Assembly (NCBI RefSeq): GCF_001613105.1
Contig: NZ_BDBS01000002.1
Location: 62,001-126,000, forward strand
Reading direction: 5' to 3'
From: Nocardia pseudobrasiliensis NBRC 108224
GTDB lineage: Bacteria; Actinomycetota; Actinomycetes; Mycobacteriales; Mycobacteriaceae
Length of the DNA: 64,000 bases
This document shows positions 8,561-17,195 of this stretch, piece by piece. Position numbers and translations under genes: made by a program. Below the pieces are notes generated by a model. The model did no database searches and had not been told where the DNA came from. It worked only from the letters and a program-made list of their open reading frames with translations. Each line of letters opens with the position of its first letter. Position 1 is the first letter of the stretch.

Positions 8561-9649
8561 ATGGATTATCGAGAGTTGGTTCGGTCCTGGTGGCACGACG
8601 GTGATCGTCAGCATCTGCTGGTGAAGACGATCGCCTCCCACTCCGCGCTCGCGGCGATGCGGGCGGTGGTCTGCTCCGGTGGGGCGATCGGATTGGCGGT
8701 CACCATCGCGGTCGCCTTGTCCGCCGAGACCTCCGACCGTCCTGCGGGTCACACGATCGCGCTGCTCTGCGTGGCCGTATCCGCCTGGTGGACCGTGCGC
8801 TGGTTGTTCCCGCCGTGGCCGGACAAGGTCGAATCGGCCGTCGCGATCGCGGTCACCGATCTGTTTCTCGGTGTCCTGTGCCTGGTGAGCGACAGCTATC
8901 TGGCCAAGGGCGCCGCGGTCTACCTGTTGGTGGTTGCCGGAATCTACTGCGTATTTCTGCACAGCGCGAAGGTGCTCGCCGCGCATGCGGCCTGGTCGAT
9001 GGCATGCGTCATCGCGGCCGCGATACCGCATCTCGCGCCCGGAACCATGCCGATGGCCGTGGCCGCGATCGTCGTGGCCGTCATCGTCAACGCGGTATTG
9101 CTGCCGGGAATGCAGTTCAACTACTGGCTGCTGTGGACCGATCTGCTGTCCGACGGTTTGACGAAGCTGTGGAGCCGACGAGGACTCGAGTTCCACGCCG
9201 CGGCCGTGATCGATCGGTCCGGTCCCGAACCGGTCTACGCGATCATGATCGATCTGGATCGATTCAAGGACGTCAATGACCGCTGGGGTCACGTCGTCGG
9301 CGATGAAGTGCTGCGTAGCACTGCCGATTGTCTACGCCTGGCGGCCCCGCCCGACGCCGTCATCGCCCGCATCGGCGGCGAGGAATTCGCTGTCTTCGGC
9401 CGCCTGCCCGGTACGGACGCGCACACCATCGCGGAGCGAATGCGCCGGACCATTGCCGACTCGACGGTGCCGGTGGCCGTCACCGCGAGTATCGGCGCGG
9501 CCGTATTCGCCATAGCGGCCGCGCGTCAGGCTCGCCCGCGCCGGATACTCGAGGATCTGCTGCAGCGCGCCGACACCGCGATGTATCGCGCGAAACAACG
9601 CGGTGGCGACGCGGTCGAGATGGACCACGGCCGCATCGCGGCGGGCTAG
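8561..9649 (+). CDS. Membrane-anchored diguanylate cyclase (GGDEF)
   Basis: A 362-residue protein. The N-terminal half has about five or six hydrophobic segments between residues 25 and 195, forming a membrane sensor module. The C-terminal half is a GGDEF domain with the substrate motif MIDLDRFKDVNDRWGHVVGD and an intact GGEEF signature at about residues 272-276. No RxxD inhibitory site is visible just upstream of GGEEF, so product inhibition may be absent. ATG at 8561 is preferred over an in-frame TTG at 8531. Its end overlaps the end of the convergent PepSY gene by three bases. Cyclase activity is likely from the intact motif. Confidence 0.85.
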   Translation: MDYRELVRSWWHDGDRQHLLVKTIASHSALAAMRAVVCSGGAIGLAVTIAVALSAETSDRPAGHTIALLCVAVSAWWTVRWLFPPWPDKVESAVAIAVTDLFLGVLCLVSDSYLAKGAAVYLLVVAGIYCVFLHSAKVLAAHAAWSMACVIAAAIPHLAPGTMPMAVAAIVVAVIVNAVLLPGMQFNYWLLWTDLLSDGLTKLWSRRGLEFHAAAVIDRSGPEPVYAIMIDLDRFKDVNDRWGHVVGDEVLRSTADCLRLAAPPDAVIARIGGEEFAVFGRLPGTDAHTIAERMRRTIADSTVPVAVTASIGAAVFAIAAARQARPRRILEDLLQRADTAMYRAKQRGGDAVEMDHGRIAAG

Positions 9650-11094
9650 GCCGCGGCTGCCTCGCGTCGCCGCCGCACAGACCCCACGATCACATCGACG
9701 AGCAGAAAGCCCAGCAGACTCCAGCCGACCAGCGGCGCGAACCATCCGATGAGAACCGCACCCGCGGCCAGCGGGGCGAGGATACGAATCGGCGTGCGCC
9801 GCAATGCGCCTCGCCGCGGGGCCCGGCCCAGTGCGAGGGCGCTGCCGGAGCGGGTCGGCCGCCGCTTCCACCACATCAGATATCCGCGCGCGATCACCGT
9901 GATCAGGGCGATCATCGTGATCAGCAGCAGCACCTGATTGGCCAGGCCGAACAGGATGCCCATATGCAGCGCGATACCCCAGTTGGTGAGCTTGGCCATC
10001 AGCGGCCAGTCGCGGTAGCGCAGGGTGTCGACGACATCGCCGGTCGCCCCGTCGATCGCGATGGCGTCCTGGGTCAGCACACCCGGCAGGCGGCGCTCCT
10101 TGGCCACGAACGCCACCCCGTCCTTCGCCGGAACCGAGATCTCGAGCGGACCCTCGACGCCGTGCCCGCGCGCCACCGCGAGGACCTTGTCCACCTCGGC
10201 CGCCCGATCGGCGGGAACCGGTGCGCCCATGCGATGCCCGCCGCCGTGCTCGGCGTGTTCGCCGTCCGCGGGCGCGGGTGCGGCCGATCCGGGCAGCGCG
10301 CTGCTCACCACGGGCGTGGTCCAGCTCAGCTGCGCACGCAGTGCGTCGACATGTTCACCCGCGTAGGTCGACCAGGTCATACCCGTCGCGGACAGGAACA
10401 GTACTGGCAGCAGCACCCACATCCCCACGGCGCCATGCCAATTCATCGTCCGCGCGCGGCCGTCGCGGGAGCGATCCGGCCGCAGCAGCCAGCCCGCCGA
10501 ACCGCGCTCGCGGCGCGAGCGCACCCGCCGCCACCACAGCGCCAGCCCCGCGAGCGCGATGATCCACAGCCACGACGCGGCCAGTTCGCTGTAGAGCCGC
10601 CCCGGCTGACCCAGATGAAGATCCTTGTGCAGCACATCGATCCAGGTGCGCATGGGCAGCGCGCCCGCACTGCCGTACACCACCGCGTCCCCGACCGGCC
10701 GCGCGTCGGCCGGATCGATGAATACCGCGCGCCGCTCGGATTCGCCCAACGTCGGATCGGTGAAGATCACCCGCGTGGTGTCGCCGGGGTCCTGCGCCGG
10801 GGCCACCGCGGCCAGGGCGAGGTCGGGCCGAATCGCGGTCGCCGCGGCGATCTGCTCGGACAGGGGCCGAGCGGGTCCGGTCGAATCGACGTGCAGCAGA
10901 TCGCGATTGGCGATCGACTCCAGCGTGGGCGAGATCGCGTACAGCGCGCCGGTCAGCGCCGCGATGAGGACGAACGGCGCCACGAAGACACCGGCATAGA
11001 AGTGCAGTCGCATGGCCAGCGCCTGCACTGCGCTGCGGGACCGCGATTTCGGTTTCAGGGACGGTGTGGCGACCGGGTCATCGATGATGCTCAA
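9646..11094 (-). CDS. PepSY-domain transmembrane protein
   Basis: A 482-residue membrane protein of the PepSY-associated TM family. It has a first helix near residues 35-55 (FVAPFVLIAALTGALYAISP), a large extracytoplasmic part and further helices around residues 175-195, 235-255, 365-390 and 430-465. Such proteins are often linked to iron, heme or redox chemistry. A TTG at 11092-11094 is the best start: AGGAG lies eight bases upstream and there is no closer ATG or GTG. The gene lies downstream of the small membrane protein at 11227-11811 on the same strand and could be co-transcribed. Substrate unknown. Confidence 0.82.
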   Translation of the reverse strand: MSIIDDPVATPSLKPKSRSRSAVQALAMRLHFYAGVFVAPFVLIAALTGALYAISPTLESIANRDLLHVDSTGPARPLSEQIAAATAIRPDLALAAVAPAQDPGDTTRVIFTDPTLGESERRAVFIDPADARPVGDAVVYGSAGALPMRTWIDVLHKDLHLGQPGRLYSELAASWLWIIALAGLALWWRRVRSRRERGSAGWLLRPDRSRDGRARTMNWHGAVGMWVLLPVLFLSATGMTWSTYAGEHVDALRAQLSWTTPVVSSALPGSAAPAPADGEHAEHGGGHRMGAPVPADRAAEVDKVLAVARGHGVEGPLEISVPAKDGVAFVAKERRLPGVLTQDAIAIDGATGDVVDTLRYRDWPLMAKLTNWGIALHMGILFGLANQVLLLITMIALITVIARGYLMWWKRRPTRSGSALALGRAPRRGALRRTPIRILAPLAAGAVLIGWFAPLVGWSLLGFLLVDVIVGSVRRRREAAAA

Positions 11095-11226
11095 GGGTGG
11101 TGCTCCTGTTCGAGGGCACCCGTTCGAAGGATCCGTCGCCGAAACAGCCCTCGGACATCCCGGGCGGCAGCCGCCGGGACGCGAGTGTTGACGAATTCTG
11201 TTGATACGAACGGGTATCGGGTGAAA

Positions 11227-11811
11227 TCAGACTCGAACGAGCAGCGGCGGACCGCGGGTGCGGAAGGTGTCGGCGGCGAGGACGCGCAGGACGACCCGAT
11301 CGCGATGACCGATCCGCGCGAGTGCGGGGCCGCAGATCTCCGGGGTGCCCAGTAGCCCCGGCAGCACCCGGGTCAGGACGCCGGTGACGATCCGGTAGGC
11401 GGCCTCCGCGCCGAGAATCACCACGGCCGCGCCGATCGCCGCGGCCACGTGCGCGCCGAGCATGGCCGGGGTCCACAGCGATCGAGCGTGCGGCATATGC
11501 ATCATGCCGATCGACATCGCGGTGTGGCCGAGCAGTTGTCCGCCGAGCAGGGCCACGACCAGACCGATCGCGGTGTCGCGCAGCGTCCCCACACTCGTGA
11601 CCAGCGTGCCGATCACGGCCGCGCCCGCCACGAGCAGCGCGACGGTGCCGGAGGATACGGGCATCCCGCCCGAGGCCCAGCCGTGCGCGGCCACCGAAAG
11701 CGCCCCGGAAACCGATCCGGCCGATGCCCCGCGCAACCGCGCCTCGGCAACCGGGCGCGTGCGCGCCGCCGCCGTGTCGCGGGCCGGGGATCGGCCGGAG
11801 TCGATGAGCAC
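11227..11811 (-). CDS. Small polytopic membrane protein, unknown
   Basis: A 194-residue protein starting with GTG, carrying about four hydrophobic segments between residues 35 and 155. An internal GMMHMPHAR stretch is rich in Met and His. A polar tail ends in RTRGPPLLVRV. The arrangement resembles small actinobacterial membrane proteins found beside copper or iron transport genes, and here it precedes a PepSY protein by about 130 bases on the same strand. I cannot name a family. A metal-related role is only suggested by the Met/His motif and the neighbour. Confidence 0.6.
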   Translation of the reverse strand: MLIDSGRSPARDTAAARTRPVAEARLRGASAGSVSGALSVAAHGWASGGMPVSSGTVALLVAGAAVIGTLVTSVGTLRDTAIGLVVALLGGQLLGHTAMSIGMMHMPHARSLWTPAMLGAHVAAAIGAAVVILGAEAAYRIVTGVLTRVLPGLLGTPEICGPALARIGHRDRVVLRVLAADTFRTRGPPLLVRV

Positions 11812-11876
11812 GCGCTGATGATAGCCGACGGTTTACGCCGTAATTCCCGCTATCACAGCATGATTCCGGATGGAAT

Positions 11877-13535
11877 CTACTCGGCCGCGACTTCCATTTC
11901 CGCCAGCGGCTTGCGCAGCAGTTTCCCGGTGGCGTTGCGCGGCAGTTCGTCCAGGAAGATCACCTCGCGCGGCACCTTGTAGCGGGCGAGGTTGGCCTTG
12001 ACGTAATCCTTGATCTCCTGGGCGTCGCGTCCGGATTCCGGGCCGGGAACGACGAAGGCGCGCAGGCGCTTTCCGAACTCCCGGTCGTCGACGCCGATGA
12101 CCGCCGCCTCGAGGACATCGTGCCGGTTGGCGATGAGGTGCTCGACCTCCTGCGGGAAGACGTTCTCGCCGCCGGAGACGATCATGTCGTCGTCGCGGCC
12201 GTCGATGAACAGCAGGCCGTGCTCGTCGAAATGGCCGACATCGCCGGAGGACATCAGGCCGTCGACGGTCTCCTTGGTGCGGCCGTCGGTGTAGGCCTTG
12301 AAGGAGTGGGCGTTCTCGATGAAGATCGTGCCCGTCACATTCGTCGCGGTGATGCGCTTGCGGTTCTCGTCGTAGAGCGCGAGGCGGATGCCGACCGGCG
12401 GCTTACCCGCGGTGCTCGGCGCGATGCGCAGATCCTCGGGCGTGGCCACGGTGATGATCGCGCATTCGGTGGAACCGTAGACGTTGTAGAGCACATCGCC
12501 GAAGTAGTCCAGGCTGCGGGTGACCACGTCCGGCGGGATCGCCGAACCCGCGGCGAAGATCATCTTCAGCGACGACATGTCGTACTTGTTCAGCGTCTCC
12601 TGCGGCAGGTCGAGCATGCGCTGCAGCATGGTCGGCACCACGACCAGCGAGGTCGCCTTGAACTCGGCGATATTGGCCAGCGTCTTCTCCGGGTCGAAGC
12701 GACGCTGCTGGAAGATGATCCGATTGCCCAGGGCCAGGCCGAGGGTGAACTGCGACAGGCCGGTCGCGTGGAAGACCGGCGCGGCCATCACCATGGAACC
12801 GTTGCGCGGGATCGGAATCCGGTCCAGGAACTGCGCGGAGATGAACGGGCTGACCTTGTCGCGCGGCGCGCCCTTCGGGGTGCCGGTGGTGCCGCTGGTC
12901 AGGATGATCATGCCGCCAGGCTTCTCCGGGGTCGGCACGGGATCGGGCGACTGTCCGGCGCTCAGCGATTCCAGCGTCGGGGTCGACGGGTCGACCCTGT
13001 CCTGCTCGTCCACCCAGGTCAGCACGCGCGGGATAGCCGCGGGGATCGCGCTCATCAGCTCCACGAACTCGCTGTCGTGCAGCACCGCCTTGACCTTCTC
13101 GCGGGCTGCCACATCGGCGAACTGCGGTTTGGCGAAGCCGGTGTTCATCAGCACCGCGCGCACGCCCAGCTTGCCGGTCGCGGTGAGCGCGAGCACCATG
13201 CCGCGGTGGTCGCGCGCCAACAGCGCCACCACATCGCCCTGCCGCAGCCCCTGCGCCGCCAGCCCGCGGGCCAGCTGATTGGACTGCGCGTTGACCTCGG
13301 CGAATGTCATCTCACCGAGCTCGTCCACCAGCGCGGCCGCATTCGGCGTGATCTGCGCGGAGTGCATGAGGACACCCGCGAACGGGCCGTATTTGCCGAC
13401 ATTCAGCGCCGAGCGCAGCGCATGATCCGGACGCAGCGGGTTGAACAGGCCGCGCTTGCGCATGGCATTGACACCCAGAGCGAGATCTCCGGCTTTCCGG
13501 AGCGCAGTGCTTGCTGACGGAAGGGCAGTTGACAT
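11877..13535 (-). CDS. Fatty-acyl-CoA synthetase, FadD-like (copy 1)
   Basis: A 552-residue ANL-superfamily ligase with TSGTTGTPKG (the AMP-binding P-loop), YGSTECAI, and the hinge/second-half motifs SSGDVGHFDEHGLLFIDGRDDDMIVSGGENVFP; the final catalytic Lys lies in NATGKLLRK. It activates fatty acids as acyl-CoAs, feeding beta-oxidation or lipid synthesis. ATG 13535 was chosen because GGAAGG sits eight bases upstream; the frame is open further upstream without a ribosome site. It is a tandem paralogue of the next gene on the same strand, with roughly half of the residues identical in the central region by eye. Confidence 0.88.
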   Translation of the reverse strand: MSTALPSASTALRKAGDLALGVNAMRKRGLFNPLRPDHALRSALNVGKYGPFAGVLMHSAQITPNAAALVDELGEMTFAEVNAQSNQLARGLAAQGLRQGDVVALLARDHRGMVLALTATGKLGVRAVLMNTGFAKPQFADVAAREKVKAVLHDSEFVELMSAIPAAIPRVLTWVDEQDRVDPSTPTLESLSAGQSPDPVPTPEKPGGMIILTSGTTGTPKGAPRDKVSPFISAQFLDRIPIPRNGSMVMAAPVFHATGLSQFTLGLALGNRIIFQQRRFDPEKTLANIAEFKATSLVVVPTMLQRMLDLPQETLNKYDMSSLKMIFAAGSAIPPDVVTRSLDYFGDVLYNVYGSTECAIITVATPEDLRIAPSTAGKPPVGIRLALYDENRKRITATNVTGTIFIENAHSFKAYTDGRTKETVDGLMSSGDVGHFDEHGLLFIDGRDDDMIVSGGENVFPQEVEHLIANRHDVLEAAVIGVDDREFGKRLRAFVVPGPESGRDAQEIKDYVKANLARYKVPREVIFLDELPRNATGKLLRKPLAEMEVAAE

Positions 13536-13666
13536 AGGTACAACCTTCCGCGATACCGCCGGTGGCTGGCGGACCGCAACATCGAGATCCAGTGCAGCGC
13601 TAACCCTAGCAAGCACCTGGCTTCCGCTGTGGTCAGCGTCTCTGTAACCGACAGTAGCGTTATAAC

Positions 13667-13684
13667 TCACCGATTGCTCGGTGA
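13667..13684 (-). terminator. Hairpin between the two FadD-like genes
   Basis: A perfect 7 bp stem, TCACCGA/TCGGTGA, with a four-base loop begins nine bases after the stop of the upstream synthetase (13693) on the minus strand. No U-tract follows, so termination may be weak, or the site could serve as an operator for the downstream copy. Confidence 0.4.
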
Positions 13685-13692
13685 CGTTCGCA

Positions 13693-15342
13693 TCATTGCG
13701 CCGGATACTCGATCAATTCGCGACGCAGGAGTTTTCCGGTGGCGTTGCGGGGGAGTTCGTCGAGGAAGACCACCTCGCGCGGCACCTTGTAGCGAGCCAG
13801 ATTGCCCTTGACATAGGCCTTGATCTCCTCGCCGTCGGGTGTGACGCCCGACTCGGGCACGATGAACGCGCGCAGGCGTTTGCCGAATTCCGTATCGTCC
13901 ACGCCGACCACCGCGGCATCGGAGACGTCGGGTCGTTGCAGCAGCAGATTCTCGACCTCCTGCGGGAAGACGTTCTCGCCGCCGGAGACGATCATGTCGT
14001 CATCGCGACCGTCGACGAACAGCAGCCCGTGCTCGTCGAAATGGCCCATATCGCCGGAGGACATGTAGCCGTCGATGACCTGCTTGTTGCGGCCGTCGGT
14101 ATACCCCTCGAACGACAGGATGTTGCGGATGAAGATGCGCCCGCGCACGCCCTGACCGTGGACGCGGCGATCGTTCTCGTCGAACAGCGCCACCTCGCAG
14201 GTGACCGGCGCCCGGCCCGCGCTACCCGGGGTGAGCGCGAGATCGGTCGGATTCGCGACCGTGGCGACCGCGCATTCGGTGGAGCCGTAGAGATTGAACA
14301 GCACCGGGCCGAAGGCCTCGGTGGCGCGGATCGTCAGCTCCGGCGACAGCGCCGAACCGGCCAGCAGGATCGTCTTCAGGGCCGACAGATCGTATTTGCC
14401 CCGGATCGCCGGATCGAGTTCGACCATGCGGTGCAGCATGGTCGGCACGGCCACCAGCATTTCGACGCGATGTTCGGCGAGTAGCCGCAGCGTCTTCTCG
14501 GCGTCGAAGCGGCGGGTGAGCACGATGGTATTGCCGAAGCCCACATTGACCAGCCAGGTCGCCAGGCCCGTGCTGTGGAAGATCGGCGAGACGATCATCG
14601 AGGTGCCCTGATGCGGGAACGGGATGCGGTCGATGATCTGCGCGGTCTGCAGCGGGGAGGTGGTCTTGCGGGCGGCGCCCTTGGGCAGACCCGTCGTGCC
14701 GCTGGTGAGGATGATGAACCCGCCCGGCTTATCCGGCAGCGGCAGCTCGTCGGTGGAGTTCGCGCCGATGAGTTCGTCGAGAGTGACCGCGCCGTCGGGC
14801 AGTTCGGCATTCTCGTCCACCCAGGTCAGCACGCGCGGCAGCTGCGGGGGCAGGGCGTCGAGCAGGCCGACGAATTCGCTGTCGTGCAGGACCGCGCGCA
14901 CCTTCTCGCGCTCGCACACCTCGGCGAACTGCGGTTTGGCGAAGCCGGTGTTCATCAGGGCCAGGCGAACGCCGAGCTTGCCCGCCGCGGCCATCGCCAG
15001 CAGCAGTCCGCGGTGATCACGCGCCAGGATTCCGATCACCGAACCCGGTGCGATGCCCATGGTCTTCAGTCCGCGCGCCAGGGCGGTGGAGCGTTGGTCG
15101 AGTTCGCGATAGCTCATCGCGCCGCGCTCGTCGATCAGGGCCGTGCGCTCCGGCCAGACCCGGGCCGCGTGCCGCACGGCCGTCGCCTGGGGACCCAGCA
15201 CTTTGGATTCCTTGACCGTCTGCAGCAGTTCGCCGGGATCGAGCAGATTGATGAACCCCCGCTGGCGTAATACATCCACCCCCCGCAAGGCTTCCGCCAC
15301 ATGAACTACCTTGCGCTGCAACCCATTCAAGCCAGAAAACAT
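13693..15342 (-). CDS. Fatty-acyl-CoA synthetase, FadD-like (copy 2)
   Basis: A 549-residue ANL ligase with TSGTTGLPKG, YGSTECAV, SSGDMGHFDEHGLLFVDGRDDD and the C-terminal NATGKLLRR Lys. ATG 15342 follows GGAGG at an eight-base spacing, which sets the start; earlier codons in the frame lack a ribosome site. It lies directly upstream of its paralogue, separated by a hairpin. With the two acyl-CoA dehydrogenases 3 kb further on, it forms a fatty-acid activation and oxidation group, though on separate transcripts. Chain-length specificity cannot be read from sequence. Confidence 0.88.
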   Translation of the reverse strand: MFSGLNGLQRKVVHVAEALRGVDVLRQRGFINLLDPGELLQTVKESKVLGPQATAVRHAARVWPERTALIDERGAMSYRELDQRSTALARGLKTMGIAPGSVIGILARDHRGLLLAMAAAGKLGVRLALMNTGFAKPQFAEVCEREKVRAVLHDSEFVGLLDALPPQLPRVLTWVDENAELPDGAVTLDELIGANSTDELPLPDKPGGFIILTSGTTGLPKGAARKTTSPLQTAQIIDRIPFPHQGTSMIVSPIFHSTGLATWLVNVGFGNTIVLTRRFDAEKTLRLLAEHRVEMLVAVPTMLHRMVELDPAIRGKYDLSALKTILLAGSALSPELTIRATEAFGPVLFNLYGSTECAVATVANPTDLALTPGSAGRAPVTCEVALFDENDRRVHGQGVRGRIFIRNILSFEGYTDGRNKQVIDGYMSSGDMGHFDEHGLLFVDGRDDDMIVSGGENVFPQEVENLLLQRPDVSDAAVVGVDDTEFGKRLRAFIVPESGVTPDGEEIKAYVKGNLARYKVPREVVFLDELPRNATGKLLRRELIEYPAQ

Positions 15343-15463
15343 CTCGCCAACCTCCGAGCCACCTGTTTCCGCACGACCGTACCGCCGGGGTCGTGTGCTG
15401 TGGACGCTAGCAGCCGGCTGTGACCGGAGATACACAAATCCGGCCAACTCGGCGCGATTGCGG

Positions 15464-15479
15464 TTTAGGTCAGCCTAAA
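15464..15479. promoter_or_regulatory. DtxR/IdeR-like iron box (candidate)
   Basis: TTTAGGTCAGCCTAAA is a 16-base near-perfect inverted repeat that overlaps well with the core of the IdeR consensus (TTAGGTTAG.CTAACCTAA). It lies in the divergent region, about 98 bases before the secreted-protein gene at 15577 and 121 bases before the FadD copy at 15342. The match is incomplete on one side, and no iron-acquisition gene is adjacent. Confidence 0.4.
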
Positions 15480-15576
15480 CATTCCTGCGCCCGCGCAGTT
15501 TTTTGGTGAATATGGGTGACGGCCGTGCGGTATGCGCGGCTGCGAATGTTGTTACGTGGGAAGGGGTATCGAACCG

Positions 15577-16017
15577 ATGAGGGCGCGGCGAGTGTTGGTG
15601 GGAGTGGTGTCGGCGGTGATCGCGGTGCTGCTGTCGGCCCTGGCAGGCGCCCCGGCGCACGCGGATCCGCTCCCGCAACTGACCCCGATCGGCACCACGC
15701 TCAACACCTTCGGCGAGGCGAAGTTCTGCGCGGGCGCGATCGATGTGGCTCTGGAGGCCGCGCCCGCCCGCCCCGGCCACGTCCTGGCCCACGTCACCCC
15801 GAGGGGCTACCTCGGCGGCCCCTGCGGCAACCACGTGCGGTTCGGCTGGCTCGGTTCGGCGGGCCTGCGCACCGACGACGTCTATGTGCAAACCGGCGCC
15901 GGCCCCGGCCGAACCGTCACCGCCGATCTGTGGGTGGGAACCGGTCCGGCCAAGGTCATGGCGGGCAGCTGGCCGCTGCAGGGCAACTTCGCGGAGTGGT
16001 ATCTGCTGGTGCCGTGA
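15577..16017 (+). CDS. Secreted protein of unknown function
   Basis: A 146-residue protein with a clear signal peptide (Arg-rich start, hydrophobic core VVSAVIAVLLSALAG, probable cleavage after APAHA at about residue 28). The mature part has two Cys (in KFCAG and GPCGN), which could form a disulfide, and reads as an all-beta domain. ATG 15577 follows AAGGGG. No family was recognised. A possible iron box lies upstream. Confidence 0.7.
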   Translation: MRARRVLVGVVSAVIAVLLSALAGAPAHADPLPQLTPIGTTLNTFGEAKFCAGAIDVALEAAPARPGHVLAHVTPRGYLGGPCGNHVRFGWLGSAGLRTDDVYVQTGAGPGRTVTADLWVGTGPAKVMAGSWPLQGNFAEWYLLVP

Positions 16018-16055
16018 CGGTTTCGATTCCGGGGTCGGGTCGTTACGGTACCGCC

Positions 16056-16224
16056 GTGATTTCCGTGGTGACCTGGAATGTATTGCACCGGGTACATGCC
16101 GAGAACTGGTACGACGAGGACGGTGATCGCGACGCTCGGCGCCACCGCCTCCGAGGTGATCGTCGAGGATGTGCGTGGGCTGTCCGACCACAATCCGATC
16201 CGGGCCGAGCTGACCTGTCCGTGA
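16056..16224 (+). pseudogene. Internally deleted endonuclease/exonuclease/phosphatase-family remnant
   Basis: The N-terminal signature of the EEP superfamily (VISVVTWNVLHR, where TWN is the classic first motif) starts at GTG 16056. About 70 bases later, in another reading frame, the C-terminal signature of the same superfamily appears (GLSDHNPIRAELTC, where SDHNPI carries the catalytic Asp-His), ending in TGA at 16222-16224. Normal members have about 200 or more residues between these motifs. The middle of the gene has therefore been lost along with the frame. Confidence 0.7.
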
Positions 16225-16234
16225 TCGATGCGGG

Positions 16235-16654
16235 TCAGAAATCGAAGACCGCCACGCTGTTTCCGCCCACCGCGCACGCATTGGGGAAGGTCTGGCGATA
16301 GCGGACCGTCGTGTTGCTCCACGTCCCGTCCGCGGCCACCGTGACCGGGTCGTACTCCTGCGTGCAGACCCGCAGCGGCTCGCCCTGTGTTTTGGTGAAA
16401 TCCCCACCCGCCGTGGTCAATTCAGCACAGGCCGCCGCCGCTTTCGGATGCGTCCCCCATACGATCGGCGCACAGATCAGAAATACGACGCGCTGCGACG
16501 AAGCCTGCTCGAGCGACGGTCCGCGAGCCACCGTCAACGCCAGCACCGAAGCCGTCCGCCCACCCGGCTCCCCCTGCGCCGCCCCCATCGGCGCCCACAT
16601 CCCCGCCGCCAATACCGCCCCGACCACACCCATAACCCGAACCAGAACGCTCAT
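16235..16654 (-). CDS. Subtilisin-inhibitor-like (SSI family) secreted protease inhibitor
   Basis: A 139-residue secreted protein. After a signal peptide (hydrophobic VMGVVGAVLAAGMWAPMG) the mature part matches the Streptomyces subtilisin inhibitor pattern: HPKAAAACAELTTAGGDF, then CTQEYDPVTVAADGTW, then YRQTFPNACAV and a C-terminal VFDF. Four Cys (in LICAP, AACAE, RVCTQ and NACAV) fit the two disulfides of that family. SSI proteins bind serine proteases as dimers. The reactive-site loop is the CTQEYDPV segment. ATG 16654 is preceded by GAGGTGG. It faces the broken EEP gene tail to tail. Confidence 0.8.
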   Translation of the reverse strand: MSVLVRVMGVVGAVLAAGMWAPMGAAQGEPGGRTASVLALTVARGPSLEQASSQRVVFLICAPIVWGTHPKAAAACAELTTAGGDFTKTQGEPLRVCTQEYDPVTVAADGTWSNTTVRYRQTFPNACAVGGNSVAVFDF

Positions 16655-16744
16655 ACGTCGACCACCTCGTCTCGGACCGGCCGCCGGAATGTTCATTGCG
16701 TCATGCGTCCCTAGACCATAGCCCGACCCGACGAGGGCCCTGCC

Positions 16745-17035
16745 TCAATACGGCCGTGTCGCCGCGGGCTCATGACCTCGCGCTTCCCGAAGCCGAGGCT
16801 GAGGCGGACGCGGCGTCGGCAGCGGTGCGCGGACCACCGGCATGGGTTTGATGACCGGCAGGGTCTGAACGTGCCAGAGGGGGTCGCCCGGCGCCGCGTC
16901 ATAACTGAACGCCATCACCCCGCCCCCGAAGACCGCCAAGGCCGCGGCAATGCCCACAAGCAGGCGAGCCTCGAGAAGGGCGGCCCGCCATTCCGGCGAA
17001 GTCTTGCGCGATCTCGGTCCCGTGTCGATCGTCAT
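16745..17035 (-). CDS. Small single-pass membrane protein
   Basis: A 96-residue protein: charged N-terminus with EWRAALLEARL, one hydrophobic helix (LLVGIAAALAVFGGGVMAFSY, about residues 26-46), then AAPGDPLWHV and a Pro/Arg-rich tail. The AAPGDPLW stretch right after the helix resembles the region following the membrane segment in some actinobacterial anti-sigma-like proteins, but there is no sigma factor gene nearby, so I leave function open. ATG 17035 follows GGGAGGGG with short spacing. Confidence 0.55.
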   Translation of the reverse strand: MTIDTGPRSRKTSPEWRAALLEARLLVGIAAALAVFGGGVMAFSYDAAPGDPLWHVQTLPVIKPMPVVRAPLPTPRPPQPRLREARGHEPAATRPY

Positions 17036-17099
17036 GACCCCTCCCGCATCCGGCGTTCGCTGGTCACATCGCCGCGGCGACGAAGTCGTTACGAAAGAA

Positions 17100-17122
17100 C
17101 GTTGTACCGCTTACCACTTCGG
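17100..17122 (+). repeat. Left copy of a 22-base direct repeat flanking a 1.2 kb segment
   Basis: CGTTGTACCGCTTAC followed by CACTTCG here matches CGTTGTACCGCTTAC followed by TACTTCA at 18321-18342: 20 of 22 bases identical, same orientation. The right copy spans the stop codon of an acyl-CoA dehydrogenase. The segment between them holds two small secreted-protein genes. Confidence 0.5.
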
Positions 17123-17195
17123 GCCGTTCGACCGCATTCCGGGCGATTGTTACCATTCGAGACGTTCTACTTCGACGTCAGCAGGAGGGACTACG

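Noticed and set aside
9328..11355. A 675-codon plus-strand frame across the PepSY gene
   Set aside because: Arg/His/Gly-rich with no motif and no ribosome site; the minus-strand membrane protein explains the coding signal.
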